Positions 52,380 through 61,671 of a DNA stretch of 64,000 nucleotides are shown one piece after another. This DNA is from JARDZU01 sp963730285 (GTDB taxonomy: Bacteria > Actinomycetota > Acidimicrobiia > Spongiisociales > ZC4RG35), in the NCBI GenBank assembly GCA_963730285.1, contig CAVSQY010000007.1, positions 310,001-374,000 on the forward strand, in the 5' to 3' direction. Positions within the stretch are counted from its first letter, which is position 1. Every line of letters starts with the position of its first letter. The notes beneath the pieces were generated by a model. That model was not told the origin of the DNA. It did no database searches and saw nothing but the letters and a program-made list of their open reading frames with translations. Made by a program: the position numbers and the translations under genes.

Positions 52380-53432
52380 ATGCTGCGACGAATGAGCGAA
52401 TGGGCTAGATCCAATCCCTGGCGGCCAATGGCAATTGTCCTCGCACTTGGGATCATCGTCGTCACCGCCCTGTATTTCGCTGCGGGTGGAGAAGAGCCCG
52501 CTGACGGTGAGGCAATGGGGACCACGATGACCACTGTCACGTTGGCCGACGGCTCTCCGGTCACCTCTGCCACCATTGACGGTGGCTCGCCGGCACCGGA
52601 CGGAGTTGGCCTGCTTGCCGTGAAGATCGACAATGCTCCGTCGGCGCGCCCGCAAGTCGGCCTTGCCGAGGCGTCGCTACTCGTGGAGGTGCCGGTTGAA
52701 GGTGGAATGACCCGGTTCGTGGCGGTCTATCCCGGCTCTGCCTCCGGCCTCGTGGGTCCCATCCGATCCCTGCGACCGGTCGACGCCGACCTTCTCCCGG
52801 CTCTGGCCGTTCAAGTTCTCTCGACCGGCGGCCAGCCTTTCGTGGTGCAAGCGGTCCGAGCATCCGGAGTCGAGATCATCGACCCCAGCATCTTCTCCCT
52901 CTTCATCTCCGGGGGACGGGAGCCGCCAAGCGATACTTTCCTCGATCTCGAGAGTGTGGTGCCTCTTGTCGCGGGAGCCCTTCCGGAAGGCATGGGTCTG
53001 CCGTCTGGGGTGCTGCCCACGAGCGATGAGTCGGCGGCGAAGATCGGCCTCCCATTCGGTGACGTGGAGTTGCGTTTCGCCGACGGCGTTTACACGCGAT
53101 ACGAGGCGGGAGAGGCATTGTCAGTCCTGGATTCCCTCGATGGCCCCGAGAGGGCACTGAGCCACGAGACCGTTGTGGTGATGTTCGTAGCCCAGCGGTC
53201 TGCCGGCTATCAGGACTCGAACGGTGCCGAGGTCCCCACCTTCGACGTGATAGGCGGTGGAAACTTGATCGTCGCGCACGGGGGTTCGGTCGTGCGGGGC
53301 ACCTGGGCGCGATCGGCACAGGCAGATCCCTTTGTCTTCGAGGATGTCGACGGTGAGATGATCGGCATCCCATCCGGCTCTACCTACCTTGCCCTCGTCC
53401 CGCGGGATCTGGGAATCGAGATCAATCCTTAG
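52380..53432 (+). CDS. DUF3048-domain membrane-anchored protein
   Basis: A 350-residue protein with an N-terminal TM anchor (MAIVLALGIIVVTALYFAA), then a DUF3048 (YerB-like) extracytoplasmic region: LLAVKIDNAPSARPQVGLAEASLLVEVPVEGGMTRFVAVYPG and VGPIRSLRPVDADLL are typical. Function unknown. ATG 52380 lies 6 bases after a TAGGCT box. A Thr-rich low-complexity segment (MTTVTL) follows the anchor. Confidence 0.85.
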   Translation: MLRRMSEWARSNPWRPMAIVLALGIIVVTALYFAAGGEEPADGEAMGTTMTTVTLADGSPVTSATIDGGSPAPDGVGLLAVKIDNAPSARPQVGLAEASLLVEVPVEGGMTRFVAVYPGSASGLVGPIRSLRPVDADLLPALAVQVLSTGGQPFVVQAVRASGVEIIDPSIFSLFISGGREPPSDTFLDLESVVPLVAGALPEGMGLPSGVLPTSDESAAKIGLPFGDVELRFADGVYTRYEAGEALSVLDSLDGPERALSHETVVVMFVAQRSAGYQDSNGAEVPTFDVIGGGNLIVAHGGSVVRGTWARSAQADPFVFEDVDGEMIGIPSGSTYLALVPRDLGIEINP

Positions 53433-53453
53433 ACCGGAGGGCGATTCGGAGAG

Positions 53454-54593
53454 CTACCCGATCTTGGTCCAGGCCCCACATCCGTCCTCGGAGAGGAATC
53501 CGAGATCGCTGGGGCTGATCTGGACGATCGACGTGATGTCCGTGAAGTCGTTGGCGACAATGTCAGCGAGCTCGCCGCCGAATCCAGACAGCCTCGCCCA
53601 GTAGCAAGAATCCCCATTGACGGGAGTGCTGCGCCAGGTCCCGGGCGCGATCTCGTCACCAATCACAAACGTACCTCTCCCGAAGTCACCTGATGGGTCT
53701 GCTCGCCTGTCCGTCACCAATTGGTTGGTCCACTTTGCGCAGCCCACGGTCGCCCGGAAGCCGATATCCGATGGTTTGATTTCGACGATTTGGCCGACAC
53801 TTGTGAAGGCATTGGCGATGATGTCGGAAAGCTGGCCGGAGAACCCCGAGAGGCGTTCCCAGTAGCAGCCTGTCGTAAAGCCATAATTGCGGTAGATGCC
53901 CGGCGACAGGTCGACGCCGATCGCATAGGTATCGGGACCGAAACCAAGAACGGGCGGAGGCCTGGACGATGCGAGACCAAGCGCCCTCGTCAAGAAGGTG
54001 GCCATCTGGTCACGCTTGATGATGTCGTCCGGGCAGAAATGATCGTTGGCTGGGGGATTGCATCCCACCGTGATCCCGGCATCGGCTATGCGATTGATGG
54101 CGGATTCGAAGAGATGGCCGTCGTCGTCCACGAACCAGTTGTTGGCCGACACGGGGAGGTCGAATGCTCGCGCCAGGAATGCAGCCATCTCCCCGCGGGT
54201 CATCGTCCGTGTCGGGCAGAAGTTGTCGTTGGTGGGCGGGTTGCACCCGTTAGTGATGCCTGCATCGGCGATCCGGTTGATCGCCCCCTCGAAGACCGAA
54301 CCGGCGTCATCCGAAAAAAGGTCGGCCGTCGAAGAGGGCAGAGCCAGGGCCCTGGCCAGGAACGCGGCCATCTCGCCGCGAGTTACAGTGCCGCGAGGGC
54401 AGTAATGGGTGTTGAGAGGCGGATTGCAGCCCAGAGTGACTCCCGCCTCCGCGATGGCCTCTATGCCGGCTTCGTGGATGTTTCCGTTGTCGTCGGTGAA
54501 AGTGCCTCCTGGAGCCGTCGAGGCGGAGGCAGGCAGCGTCAGAAGGAACATCGCCGTTGCAAGAGCGAAACTGAGAGCCCGGGACCTTCTCAT
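53454..54593 (-). CDS. Secreted S-layer-homology-like repeat protein
   Basis: A 379-residue exported protein: signal peptide (MRRSRALSFALATAMFLLTLPASAS), three repeats of about 60 residues with the pattern F-x-DD-x2-xxFExAINxIAxAGIT-x-GCNPP ... MTRGEMAAFLARAL (S-layer-homology-like with a conserved CNPP), and two C-terminal repeats around CYWxRLSGFxGxLxDIxAN. The three SLH-like units would bind wall polymers. ATG 54593 is chosen at the signal peptide; ATG 54665 would add 24 residues. Confidence 0.83.
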   Translation of the reverse strand: MRRSRALSFALATAMFLLTLPASASTAPGGTFTDDNGNIHEAGIEAIAEAGVTLGCNPPLNTHYCPRGTVTRGEMAAFLARALALPSSTADLFSDDAGSVFEGAINRIADAGITNGCNPPTNDNFCPTRTMTRGEMAAFLARAFDLPVSANNWFVDDDGHLFESAINRIADAGITVGCNPPANDHFCPDDIIKRDQMATFLTRALGLASSRPPPVLGFGPDTYAIGVDLSPGIYRNYGFTTGCYWERLSGFSGQLSDIIANAFTSVGQIVEIKPSDIGFRATVGCAKWTNQLVTDRRADPSGDFGRGTFVIGDEIAPGTWRSTPVNGDSCYWARLSGFGGELADIVANDFTDITSIVQISPSDLGFLSEDGCGAWTKIG

Positions 54594-54685
54594 CGACCTG
54601 GGATCCAGCCTACGCCAACAGTCTCGTGAGGTCCCTCTGATGCGATCGCGCCCGGTTACATTCATAACACGAACACGGAGCGGCC

Positions 54686-55885
54686 TTGGACTCGAACCCC
54701 GTCAAAGAGAAGTTGGGCAGGCCACTTCGCCTTGGCGTGATCGGTGGCGGCCCCGGAAGCTTCATTGGCGCTACTCATCGCGCTGCTGCCCGTTTGGACG
54801 GACGTTACGACCTCGTGGCCGGAGCGCTTTCCTCCGATCCGGAACGCGCCCGATCCGCTGGAGTCGGATTGGGTATCTCGCCGGATCGCGCCTACGGGGC
54901 CGGTTTCGATTTGATCGAGGGTGAATCATCACGTGATGACGGGGTCGAAGTGGTTGCGATCATGACACCCAACGACAGCCATCATCTGTTTGCAGTTAGC
55001 GCTCTGGAGCACGGGTTTGACGTCATCTGCGACAAGCCGATGACCAACACTGTCGACGAAGCCCTGGATTTGCTCCAGAAGGTGCGGTCAACCGGCCTCG
55101 TCTTTTGCCTCACGCACAACTACACCGGATACCCGATGGTCCGTCAGGCCCGGGCAATGGTCGCAGACGGGCAATTGGGCGAGATCCGCTTGGTTCAGGT
55201 CGAATACGTCCAGGGCGGCAAGGCGGATGAGAACGACCCCGATGGGAGTCATGGGCTGCCGTGGCGATACGACCCGTTGCGGGGTGGCCCCTCGCTGGTC
55301 ATGGGAGATATCGGGACCCATGCTCACAACTTGGTGAGATATGTCACCGGTTTGGAAGTGACGGAGGTCGCGGCCCAGGTTGGCGCCATTGTCCCGGGTC
55401 GGCTGGTGGATGACTACGCAGGCGCCCACCTTCTGTTCGACAACGACGCGAGGGGGACCTTCTGGGTCACTCAGGCTGCGGCGGGTGTCGAGAACTGCCT
55501 GCGTATCCGGGTTTCGGGGACGACAGGCTCCGTGGAGTGGGAGCAAGAGAGCCCGACGGTGTTGACATTCCGGCCCTTGGTAGGCCCGGCCGAGAAGCGC
55601 TCGCCCAATGGTCCCGGCACGCTGCCGCTGTCGCGGCGGGCAAGTCGCATCGTGTCTGGGCATCCTGAGGGCTTCCACGAGGCATTTGCCAACCTCTACT
55701 CCGATGCGGCGGAGGCCATCGCGGCGAGACGGGTCGCCGCGGATCCTGATCCACTGGCCATGACCTTTCCAGATGTCGTCGATGGCGCCATCGGAGTCAT
55801 GTTCGTGGAGGCGGCGATGGATTCGAGTGGGAGCGGCAGCGCGTGGACAGAGTGTCGGATGCCGCCATCCAACCAACCCGCCTAA
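54686..55885 (+). CDS. Gfo/Idh/MocA-family oxidoreductase
   Basis: NAD(P)-dependent dehydrogenase of about 399 residues. LRLGVIGGGPGSFIGATHRAAAR (Rossmann GxGxxG variant), EHGFDVICDKPMTNTVDEA (the conserved EKP-like motif, here DKP) and MGDIGTHAHNLVRY are visible. Substrate unknown. TTG 54686 has GGAG 6 bases upstream. It is divergent from the SLH-like gene and is followed 43 bases later by the hydrolase. Confidence 0.88.
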   Translation: MDSNPVKEKLGRPLRLGVIGGGPGSFIGATHRAAARLDGRYDLVAGALSSDPERARSAGVGLGISPDRAYGAGFDLIEGESSRDDGVEVVAIMTPNDSHHLFAVSALEHGFDVICDKPMTNTVDEALDLLQKVRSTGLVFCLTHNYTGYPMVRQARAMVADGQLGEIRLVQVEYVQGGKADENDPDGSHGLPWRYDPLRGGPSLVMGDIGTHAHNLVRYVTGLEVTEVAAQVGAIVPGRLVDDYAGAHLLFDNDARGTFWVTQAAAGVENCLRIRVSGTTGSVEWEQESPTVLTFRPLVGPAEKRSPNGPGTLPLSRRASRIVSGHPEGFHEAFANLYSDAAEAIAARRVAADPDPLAMTFPDVVDGAIGVMFVEAAMDSSGSGSAWTECRMPPSNQPA

Positions 55886-55915
55886 CTCGGCGCAGCCGCG
55901 GTCAACGGATTGCCA

Positions 55916-55921
55916 TAGAGT
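55916..55921 (+). promoter_or_regulatory. Leaderless-type -10 element
   Basis: TAGAGT ends 6 bases before ATG 55928; no ribosome-binding site between. Confidence 0.45.
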
Positions 55922-55927
55922 GCGGGG

Positions 55928-56749
55928 ATGAGACTGGAGGTGCTCGAGCGCCATCCCGAGGAGGCTTCAGTCATGCCTCCTCTCCTGTTCGTCCATGGCT
56001 TCTGGCAGGCGGCCTGGTGTTGGGATGAGCACGTCCTGGATGCCATGGCCAACCTGGGCTATGACTCATACGCCGTCAGCTTGCGGGGACACGGAGGAAG
56101 CGGGGGGCAGATCCGCGGCACCTCGATAGCCGATTACGTCGACGACGTGGCTTCAGTGGCCGTGGGTCTCAACGATGCTCCAGTGGTGATCGGGCACTCG
56201 ATGGGAGGGTTCACCACTCAGCATTACCTGGCAGCCGGCCACCCGGCGCGGGCGGCGGTGCTGGTCTCCAGTGTGCCTCGAAAAGGGGCATGGAGGGCAA
56301 CCCTCAAGGCCGCGCGTTTGCACCCCGCCGTCTTTGCTCGGGTGAACGCAACGCTGAATGTTGGTCCGCTCGTTGGGACCACCGCACTTGCCCATGATTT
56401 TCTCTTTGCACCCTCCTTCCCCAGGGCCGAAGTCGAGAGGTATTGCGCAAGACTCGAAGACGCCTCGTACCGCGCCTTCCTCGATCTTTTCTTCAAGCGT
56501 CCCCGGCTCTCGGGTGTTTCCGTGCCCTCACTGGTCGTCGGTGGGGATCAGGACGGGTTCTTCGGGATCAGGGAGTGGGAGGAGACCGCGGCGGCACTGG
56601 GAACACATCTCACGGTGCTGGCCGGTGCGGGCCATGAGCCGATGCTCGAGCCGGCTTGGCCCCGCCTGGTGGAAGTCATCGACGAATTTGTCGCCAATCT
56701 CATTGAAGAACCGGGATCAGGCGGAGCCCCGTCGACGTCTGAAGGCTGA
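55928..56749 (+). CDS. Alpha/beta-fold hydrolase
   Basis: A 273-residue hydrolase: oxyanion segment LLFVHGFWQAAWCW, nucleophile Ser in VVIGHSMGGF, the acid in GGDQDGFF and the catalytic His in GAGHEPMLEPAWP. Substrate unknown. ATG 55928 lies 6 bases after TAGAGT, so a leaderless transcript is likely. Confidence 0.85.
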   Translation: MRLEVLERHPEEASVMPPLLFVHGFWQAAWCWDEHVLDAMANLGYDSYAVSLRGHGGSGGQIRGTSIADYVDDVASVAVGLNDAPVVIGHSMGGFTTQHYLAAGHPARAAVLVSSVPRKGAWRATLKAARLHPAVFARVNATLNVGPLVGTTALAHDFLFAPSFPRAEVERYCARLEDASYRAFLDLFFKRPRLSGVSVPSLVVGGDQDGFFGIREWEETAAALGTHLTVLAGAGHEPMLEPAWPRLVEVIDEFVANLIEEPGSGGAPSTSEG

Positions 56750-56779
56750 TGCCTGTTGGGCATTCACAGGAGGATTCGA

Positions 56780-57253
56780 TTGAGCTCAGCACGGTTGCGG
56801 CGAGTCGTCATGGTGGCGGTGTGTCTCACGATCATTTGTTGCTCGACTGAGACATCGACGACGACGCTCTCATCCAACCTCGGCGGGGATCGTTTGCCGG
56901 TGCAGGTGGACGGGGAGAGCTACCCGCATGTGGAGGGTCTCATCGAGGGCACCGTGACCCTGGCCGCCAACGGATGCTGGCTCATTGACATCCCACCCGA
57001 TCAAAGCGTGATCGTCTTCCCGGAGGGTTACACCAAGCCGACTACCGACGGGTCGGTGATGATTGGGCCGGACGGGACGGCGGTGAGGAGCGGAAGTCAG
57101 ATCGAGGCCCGAGGCGGGCCTATGAACGTCGAGTCGCTCCCCGGTGGCGTCGATGGATTTTGGGGCGGGTATCTGGCTTTCTGCTCGCCGAATGCCGATG
57201 AGGTGATGGTGCTCGACATCGTCACAGTTGTGGGTGGCCGGCTCGATGGCTGA
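56780..57253 (+). CDS. Putative secreted or lipid-anchored protein
   Basis: A 157-residue protein with a hydrophobic N-terminal segment (VVMVAVCLTIICCSTETS) and a short threonine-rich linker, then a domain of about 120 residues rich in G, D and V. The Cys pair after the hydrophobic part suggests a lipoprotein, but a classic lipobox is not clear. TTG 56780 is chosen: AGGAGG lies exactly 6 bases upstream; the longer ORF begins at 56756. No family recognised. Confidence 0.6.
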   Translation: MSSARLRRVVMVAVCLTIICCSTETSTTTLSSNLGGDRLPVQVDGESYPHVEGLIEGTVTLAANGCWLIDIPPDQSVIVFPEGYTKPTTDGSVMIGPDGTAVRSGSQIEARGGPMNVESLPGGVDGFWGGYLAFCSPNADEVMVLDIVTVVGGRLDG

Positions 57254-57263
57254 TGGGCTGTGA

Positions 57264-57788
57264 TCAGCCACCGAGTAGGTCTCGATACAGGGCGAGGTTC
57301 TCCTTCGAGTGGCATACGAAATAGATGCTGTCGATTGCACCGGGATCTTCCCGGACCCAGTCACCGACCGCTCCGATCGATGTGGTGGCGGCGAGCTCGA
57401 GTGGAAACCCATAGACGCCCGTTGAGATGTTCGGGAATGCGATCGATCGGCAGTCATTGGCCCGCGCCAGGTCGAGGCTGTTTCGATAACAGGACTGCAG
57501 CAGTGTGACCGCTGTGCCTTCATCCAGCTGGTCCCAGATCGGCCCAACCGTGTGGATGACGTGGCTAGCTCGGAGCCGCCCTGCCCTCGTGATGACGGCT
57601 TTGCCAGTGTCGAGCGGGCCGTGTGTCTCGACGATTCGACGGCAGTCTTCGAGGATCTCCGGCCCACCGGCCCGGTGTATTGCGCCGTCGACGCCACCAC
57701 CGCCCATCAGGGAGCTGTTCGCCGCGTTGACTATGACATCGGCGTCGACCCTGGTGATGTCTCCCTGGAAAGCGCGAATCCCCGTCAC
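57264..57788 (-). CDS. Macrodomain protein (ADP-ribose binding/deacetylase)
   Basis: A 174-residue stand-alone macrodomain: GDITRVDADVIVNAANSSLMGGGGVDGAIHRAGG and AFPNISTGVYGFPLELAA are the two ligand loops. Members hydrolyse O-acetyl-ADP-ribose or ADP-ribosyl groups. GTG 57788 lies 6 bases after TAGATT (57795-57800 on the minus strand), again leaderless-type. Confidence 0.9.
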   Translation of the reverse strand: MTGIRAFQGDITRVDADVIVNAANSSLMGGGGVDGAIHRAGGPEILEDCRRIVETHGPLDTGKAVITRAGRLRASHVIHTVGPIWDQLDEGTAVTLLQSCYRNSLDLARANDCRSIAFPNISTGVYGFPLELAATTSIGAVGDWVREDPGAIDSIYFVCHSKENLALYRDLLGG

Positions 57789-57794
57789 CTTCGA

Positions 57795-57800
57795 AATCTA
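57795..57800 (-). promoter_or_regulatory. Leaderless-type -10 element of the macrodomain gene
   Basis: TAGATT on the minus strand ends 6 bases before GTG 57788. Confidence 0.45.
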
Positions 57801-57820
57801 GAGGTTGGGATGACGGGGGC

Positions 57821-58564
57821 TCACCGGGGCACTGAAGCCGAGTCGAGGAGGCTCCTCATCTCGTCCCGGAGTGGGGCGTATGCCTCGATCAATCCGCCCT
57901 CGTCGGACCAGGGGAGCATTGCCCGGTTGGTTCGCGGAATCGGGATGAACTGCACCGGGTCGGCCCCGCTGCACTCGACAGCCAACTCGCCGCACCCACT
58001 CCGCACCACGAACGAGTAGTAGAGCACCTGAGTATGGCTCGTGGATTCGCCGTCAATCGACCAGCGGAAGGGCGGCGAAACGCGTAGGACCGGAAACTCG
58101 AGGAAGGTGCCTGCGACTATCGACGACTGGATGATGGCTTCGTACTCCTCACCCAGCACAGACTTCGTGTCCGGGGTCACAAAGAATCGGAATAGCCAAT
58201 TCCCAATGGGGACATAGAAGACCGAGTCGCCCCGCCAGTGCGGGGCCCCGAAATGGGTCGGCACCTCGGGCCCCTGCGGCGATGCGGCGCCCAGCAACAT
58301 GGAGGAGCCCTCATCCGTGTCGGCGAACAGGACCGCGAATATCGCTCCGATCTCCTCGGAGGGGTTGGGACCCAGATTCAGGTCGTAGACGGTGCCGTCG
58401 GGTAGCACCCCATGAATGGGGCCGTTCGACGCCCGCACGGTCGTGGTGGTCTCGAAGGTCCGTGGGAAGGTCGGCGCGGTTGATCGGAAGGCGTCGCGGT
58501 TTGGCTCGCTGGTGCACCCGACAACCGTAAGGGCCAAGAACAGGATGGAAAGGCGCGACCTCAC
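57821..58564 (-). CDS. Lipoprotein of unknown function
   Basis: A 247-residue protein with a lipoprotein signal (MRSRLSILFLALTVVGC, lipobox VVGC) and an extracytoplasmic domain rich in P, T and F without a recognisable family. GTG 58564 is preceded by TAGGCT (58571-58576, minus strand) 6 bases away, so the transcript is likely leaderless. It lies between etfA and the macrodomain gene. Confidence 0.75.
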   Translation of the reverse strand: MRSRLSILFLALTVVGCTSEPNRDAFRSTAPTFPRTFETTTTVRASNGPIHGVLPDGTVYDLNLGPNPSEEIGAIFAVLFADTDEGSSMLLGAASPQGPEVPTHFGAPHWRGDSVFYVPIGNWLFRFFVTPDTKSVLGEEYEAIIQSSIVAGTFLEFPVLRVSPPFRWSIDGESTSHTQVLYYSFVVRSGCGELAVECSGADPVQFIPIPRTNRAMLPWSDEGGLIEAYAPLRDEMRSLLDSASVPR

Positions 58565-58570
58565 GTCGCG

Positions 58571-58576
58571 AGCCTA
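58571..58576 (-). promoter_or_regulatory. Leaderless-type -10 element
   Basis: TAGGCT on the minus strand ends 6 bases before GTG 58564. Confidence 0.45.
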
Positions 58577-58578
58577 TT

Positions 58579-59526
58579 TCAACGACTCTCCAATGCCTCG
58601 ATCAGCTTCGGGAGGACCTTGTGCACATCCCCGACCACACCCAGGTCGGCGACGGAGAAGATTGGTGCGTCGGGGTCCTTGTTCACCGCAATGATGGTCT
58701 TGGAATCCTTCATCCCAACCAGGTGCTGCATTGCACCCGACACCCCGCACGCCAGGTACACATCGGGCTTGACCGTTTTGCCGGTCTGACCCACCTGCTT
58801 GGCGTAGGGGACCCAGCCCGCGTCGACGATTGCGCGTGTCGCACCTGTCGCCGCCCCCAGGAGCTTGCCCAGTTTCTCGATCATCTCGTAGGCTTCTGCT
58901 GATCCCAGACCCCTGCCCCCGCTGACCACGATGGCTGCGTCACCGAGTTGGGGCCCTTCTCGCTCTTCGGCATGGCGCTCGACAATGTGAGCCTCTGTGC
59001 CCGTCGTATCGGGCAGTTTCACACTCTCCACCTCCGGTGGGGGGCCGCCGGCCGGCTCGGCCGGGAAAGACTTTGGCCTCACCAGCACGATGAAGGGCTT
59101 CTGCGTTGCGTGGGCGGTGGCGATCCGCGAGCCACCAAGTATCTCATGCGTGGTCTCCAGCCCTTGAGCGCTGAGGTTGACGTCGCCGACGTTGGAGAGC
59201 ACACCGACGCCCAGGCGAGCGGCGAGACGGCCCGCGACGTCCCGATCGTTGTAAGCCTGGCCCAACAGGATCAGATCCGGTGGCTCTGCGGATGCCCGAT
59301 CGGTCAGGATCGTCGCCACCGAGCCCGCGGGGAGGAGGTCACCGGTGTCTATGTGAAGCACCTTGGCGGCCCCATGGTCGCCAAGGGTGTCAAAGACCTC
59401 TTGGGACCCTGTGCCGACGAGGATCGCGGTGACGTCGCCCATCTGGCGTGCCTTGCTGAGCAACTCCAAGCCGAGGGTCGAGGGACGGTCACCTTCCTGT
59501 TCTACGAAGACCCAAATCTCTGCCAT
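58579..59526 (-). CDS. etfA: Electron transfer flavoprotein alpha subunit
   Basis: FAD-binding subunit that takes electrons from acyl-CoA dehydrogenases (one at 7817-8956). The 315 residues show IVVSGGRGLGSAEAYEMIEKLGKLLGAATGATRAIVDAGW, VGQTGKTVKPDVYLACGVSGAMQHLVGM and INKD-like VNKDPDAPIFSVADLGVVGD. It follows etfB without a gap. Confidence 0.94.
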   Translation of the reverse strand: MAEIWVFVEQEGDRPSTLGLELLSKARQMGDVTAILVGTGSQEVFDTLGDHGAAKVLHIDTGDLLPAGSVATILTDRASAEPPDLILLGQAYNDRDVAGRLAARLGVGVLSNVGDVNLSAQGLETTHEILGGSRIATAHATQKPFIVLVRPKSFPAEPAGGPPPEVESVKLPDTTGTEAHIVERHAEEREGPQLGDAAIVVSGGRGLGSAEAYEMIEKLGKLLGAATGATRAIVDAGWVPYAKQVGQTGKTVKPDVYLACGVSGAMQHLVGMKDSKTIIAVNKDPDAPIFSVADLGVVGDVHKVLPKLIEALESR

Positions 59527-60285
59527 TCAGATCACCTTCCTGTCCTCGAGAAGACTGATGATCGAGAGGTGGGCTTCGCCCTCGTCCTCGACCTTGCGAC
59601 CGCCTGATCGCTCGGGGGCGTCCACTATCGACGCCACGGCCTGCTCGGGCCCTGGCTCAACACCGAGATCGGGCATGTGGAGGGTCTCGATGGGTTTCTT
59701 CTTGGCATCCATGATTCCTTTGAACGTGGGGTAACGAGGCTCGACGACGCCGGCGGTCACTGAGACGACAGCGGGCAGCACCGAGGTCACCACGTCGTAC
59801 CCTGCTGCGGTCTGGCGATGGATGGTGATGGCATCATCTGAGACCTCGACATTGGTTGCAAAGGTGAGGGCGGGCACGGAGAGAATCTCGGCGATCATCT
59901 GTGGGACCACCCCCGAATAGCCGTCCGTCGACTCGGTACCGGCGATCACCAGGTCGAATCCCTCGGCCTCTATTGCGGCAGCCAAGACTCTGGCCGTCGT
60001 CAAGGCGTTCGAGCCCTTCAACGAGTCGTCCTCGATCAGGATCGCCTTGTCTGCACCCATGGCCAGCGCCTGGCGGATGCCCTGTCCGTTCCCGGAAGGG
60101 CCCATGCTGACCAGTGTCACTGTCCCATCGCCCGCCTGGGCCAGCTGGAGGCCCATCTCCACGCCGTACCGATCGGTGTCGTCCAGGATCTGCTCGTCGG
60201 GCCGGATCAGCCAATTGGTGCCAGGCTCGAGCTGGTATGGGCTGGCGGGGTCGGGGATCTGCTTGACGCAGACGATGACCTTCAT
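59527..60285 (-). CDS. etfB: Electron transfer flavoprotein beta subunit
   Basis: AMP-binding partner of EtfA. The 252 residues include MKVIVCVKQIPDP, the AAxxGDGTVTLVSMGP nucleotide fold, LVIAGTESTDGYSGVVPQMIAEIL and KGIMDAKKKPIETL near the end. A clear AAGGAGTG lies before the ATG, so it is not leaderless. Confidence 0.94.
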   Translation of the reverse strand: MKVIVCVKQIPDPASPYQLEPGTNWLIRPDEQILDDTDRYGVEMGLQLAQAGDGTVTLVSMGPSGNGQGIRQALAMGADKAILIEDDSLKGSNALTTARVLAAAIEAEGFDLVIAGTESTDGYSGVVPQMIAEILSVPALTFATNVEVSDDAITIHRQTAAGYDVVTSVLPAVVSVTAGVVEPRYPTFKGIMDAKKKPIETLHMPDLGVEPGPEQAVASIVDAPERSGGRKVEDEGEAHLSIISLLEDRKVI

Positions 60286-60331
60286 TGCACGGCACTCCTT
60301 CTGTACGCGGAAGCCAGGCGATGGTAACGGG

Positions 60332-61648
60332 CTACAGACCCACCGATTCTCGGGTCACCTTCTCGATGATGAGCGGTTGCGGCGATGTTGGCTCGTCACC
60401 AATGATCCAGGCGGAGACGAGGTGTTGCTGCTGGGAAAACCAGCGGTGCTCGTCGGAGTAGTGGACGGTGGCCAGTGGATCTCCGATGGCTACCTCGTCG
60501 CCAACCTTGGCATGGACGGTTATGCCGACTCCGGGATCGATGACGTCACCCTTTTGTCCTCGCCCCGCGCCGAGGATGGTTGCCGCCATCCCCACGGTGA
60601 AGGCGTCGCACCTGGTGACATGGCCGGACCGCTGCGCCGTCAATACCGCCTCGTGCGGTGCCACCGCGAGCCGGGATGGGTCGTCGATCACGGACGGGTC
60701 GCCTCCCTGTGCAATGACCACGTCGGTGAGCTTCTGCAGAGCCTCCCCGGAGTCGATCGCCCTTTGCAGCCGGTCCCGCCCACCCTCGATGCCGGCGAGG
60801 TCCAACATGATCTCCCCGAACGACATCGTCAGCTCCGTGACGTCCTCGGGGCCCCGGCCTCTCAACACTTCGAGCGATTCCCTGATCTCGTTTGCATTGC
60901 CCACCTCATGGCCCAGCGGCTGGTCCATCGAGGTGATGAGAGCGACGGTCTTGACTCGGTGCATCGTTCCGACACCGACCATGGTTCTGGCCAGCTCGCG
61001 AGAGTTCTCGAGCTTCTTGATCGACGCGCCAGTTCCCGTCTTGACGTCCAGGAGGAGGCCATCAAGACCTTCCGCGAGCTTCTTTGACATGATCGAAGAG
61101 GAAATGAGTGGAATCGACGGGACGGTTCCCGTTGCGTCTCGCAGGGCGTACAGCTTGCGATCAGCCGGCACCAGCGTCTCTGAGGCCCCGGCCATGACCA
61201 TCCCGTGCTCGCTCAGGATGGAACGGAACCGCCTCGGGTCCAGGGAGGTCGTGAGGCCGGGGATCGCTTCCATCTTGTCCAATGTTCCTCCGGTATGACC
61301 GAGAGCGCGACCCGAGATCATTGGGATGGCGATCCCACAGGCAGCCACCAGAGGGGCCAAGGGGATCGAGATCTTGTCCCCGACACCACCGGTGGAATGC
61401 TTGTCCACCTTGGGGGCGGCGATGTCGGAGAAGTTGTAGACGTCGCCGGAATGGAGCATGGCCTCGGTCCAGATGGCCAGCTCCTCCGTATCGAGGCCGT
61501 TGAGGAGGATCGCCATGGCCATTGCGGCCATTTGGTAGTCGGGGACCTTCCCTTCGGTGTAAGAGGTGATGAGCCAATTGATGGCGTGCTCGGAGAGGAC
61601 GCCCCCGTCGCGTTTGATCCCGATCAACTCGAGGGTGGTGAACTCCAT
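60332..61648 (-). CDS. deoA: Thymidine/pyrimidine-nucleoside phosphorylase
   Basis: Phosphorolyses thymidine or pyrimidine nucleosides to base and (deoxy)ribose-1-phosphate. The 438 residues have KHSTGGVGDKISI, the signature SGRALGHTGGTLDKMEAIPG, LLLDVKTGTGAS and a C-terminal domain. ATG 61648 lies 8 bases after TAGGTT (61657-61662 on the minus strand). It sits between argC and etfB. Confidence 0.94.
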   Translation of the reverse strand: MEFTTLELIGIKRDGGVLSEHAINWLITSYTEGKVPDYQMAAMAMAILLNGLDTEELAIWTEAMLHSGDVYNFSDIAAPKVDKHSTGGVGDKISIPLAPLVAACGIAIPMISGRALGHTGGTLDKMEAIPGLTTSLDPRRFRSILSEHGMVMAGASETLVPADRKLYALRDATGTVPSIPLISSSIMSKKLAEGLDGLLLDVKTGTGASIKKLENSRELARTMVGVGTMHRVKTVALITSMDQPLGHEVGNANEIRESLEVLRGRGPEDVTELTMSFGEIMLDLAGIEGGRDRLQRAIDSGEALQKLTDVVIAQGGDPSVIDDPSRLAVAPHEAVLTAQRSGHVTRCDAFTVGMAATILGAGRGQKGDVIDPGVGITVHAKVGDEVAIGDPLATVHYSDEHRWFSQQQHLVSAWIIGDEPTSPQPLIIEKVTRESVGL

Positions 61649-61656
61649 GGCCTACA

Positions 61657-61662
61657 AACCTA
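61657..61662 (-). promoter_or_regulatory. Leaderless-type -10 element of deoA
   Basis: TAGGTT on the minus strand ends 8 bases before ATG 61648. Confidence 0.42.
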
Positions 61663-61671
61663 TCGGCAGGC

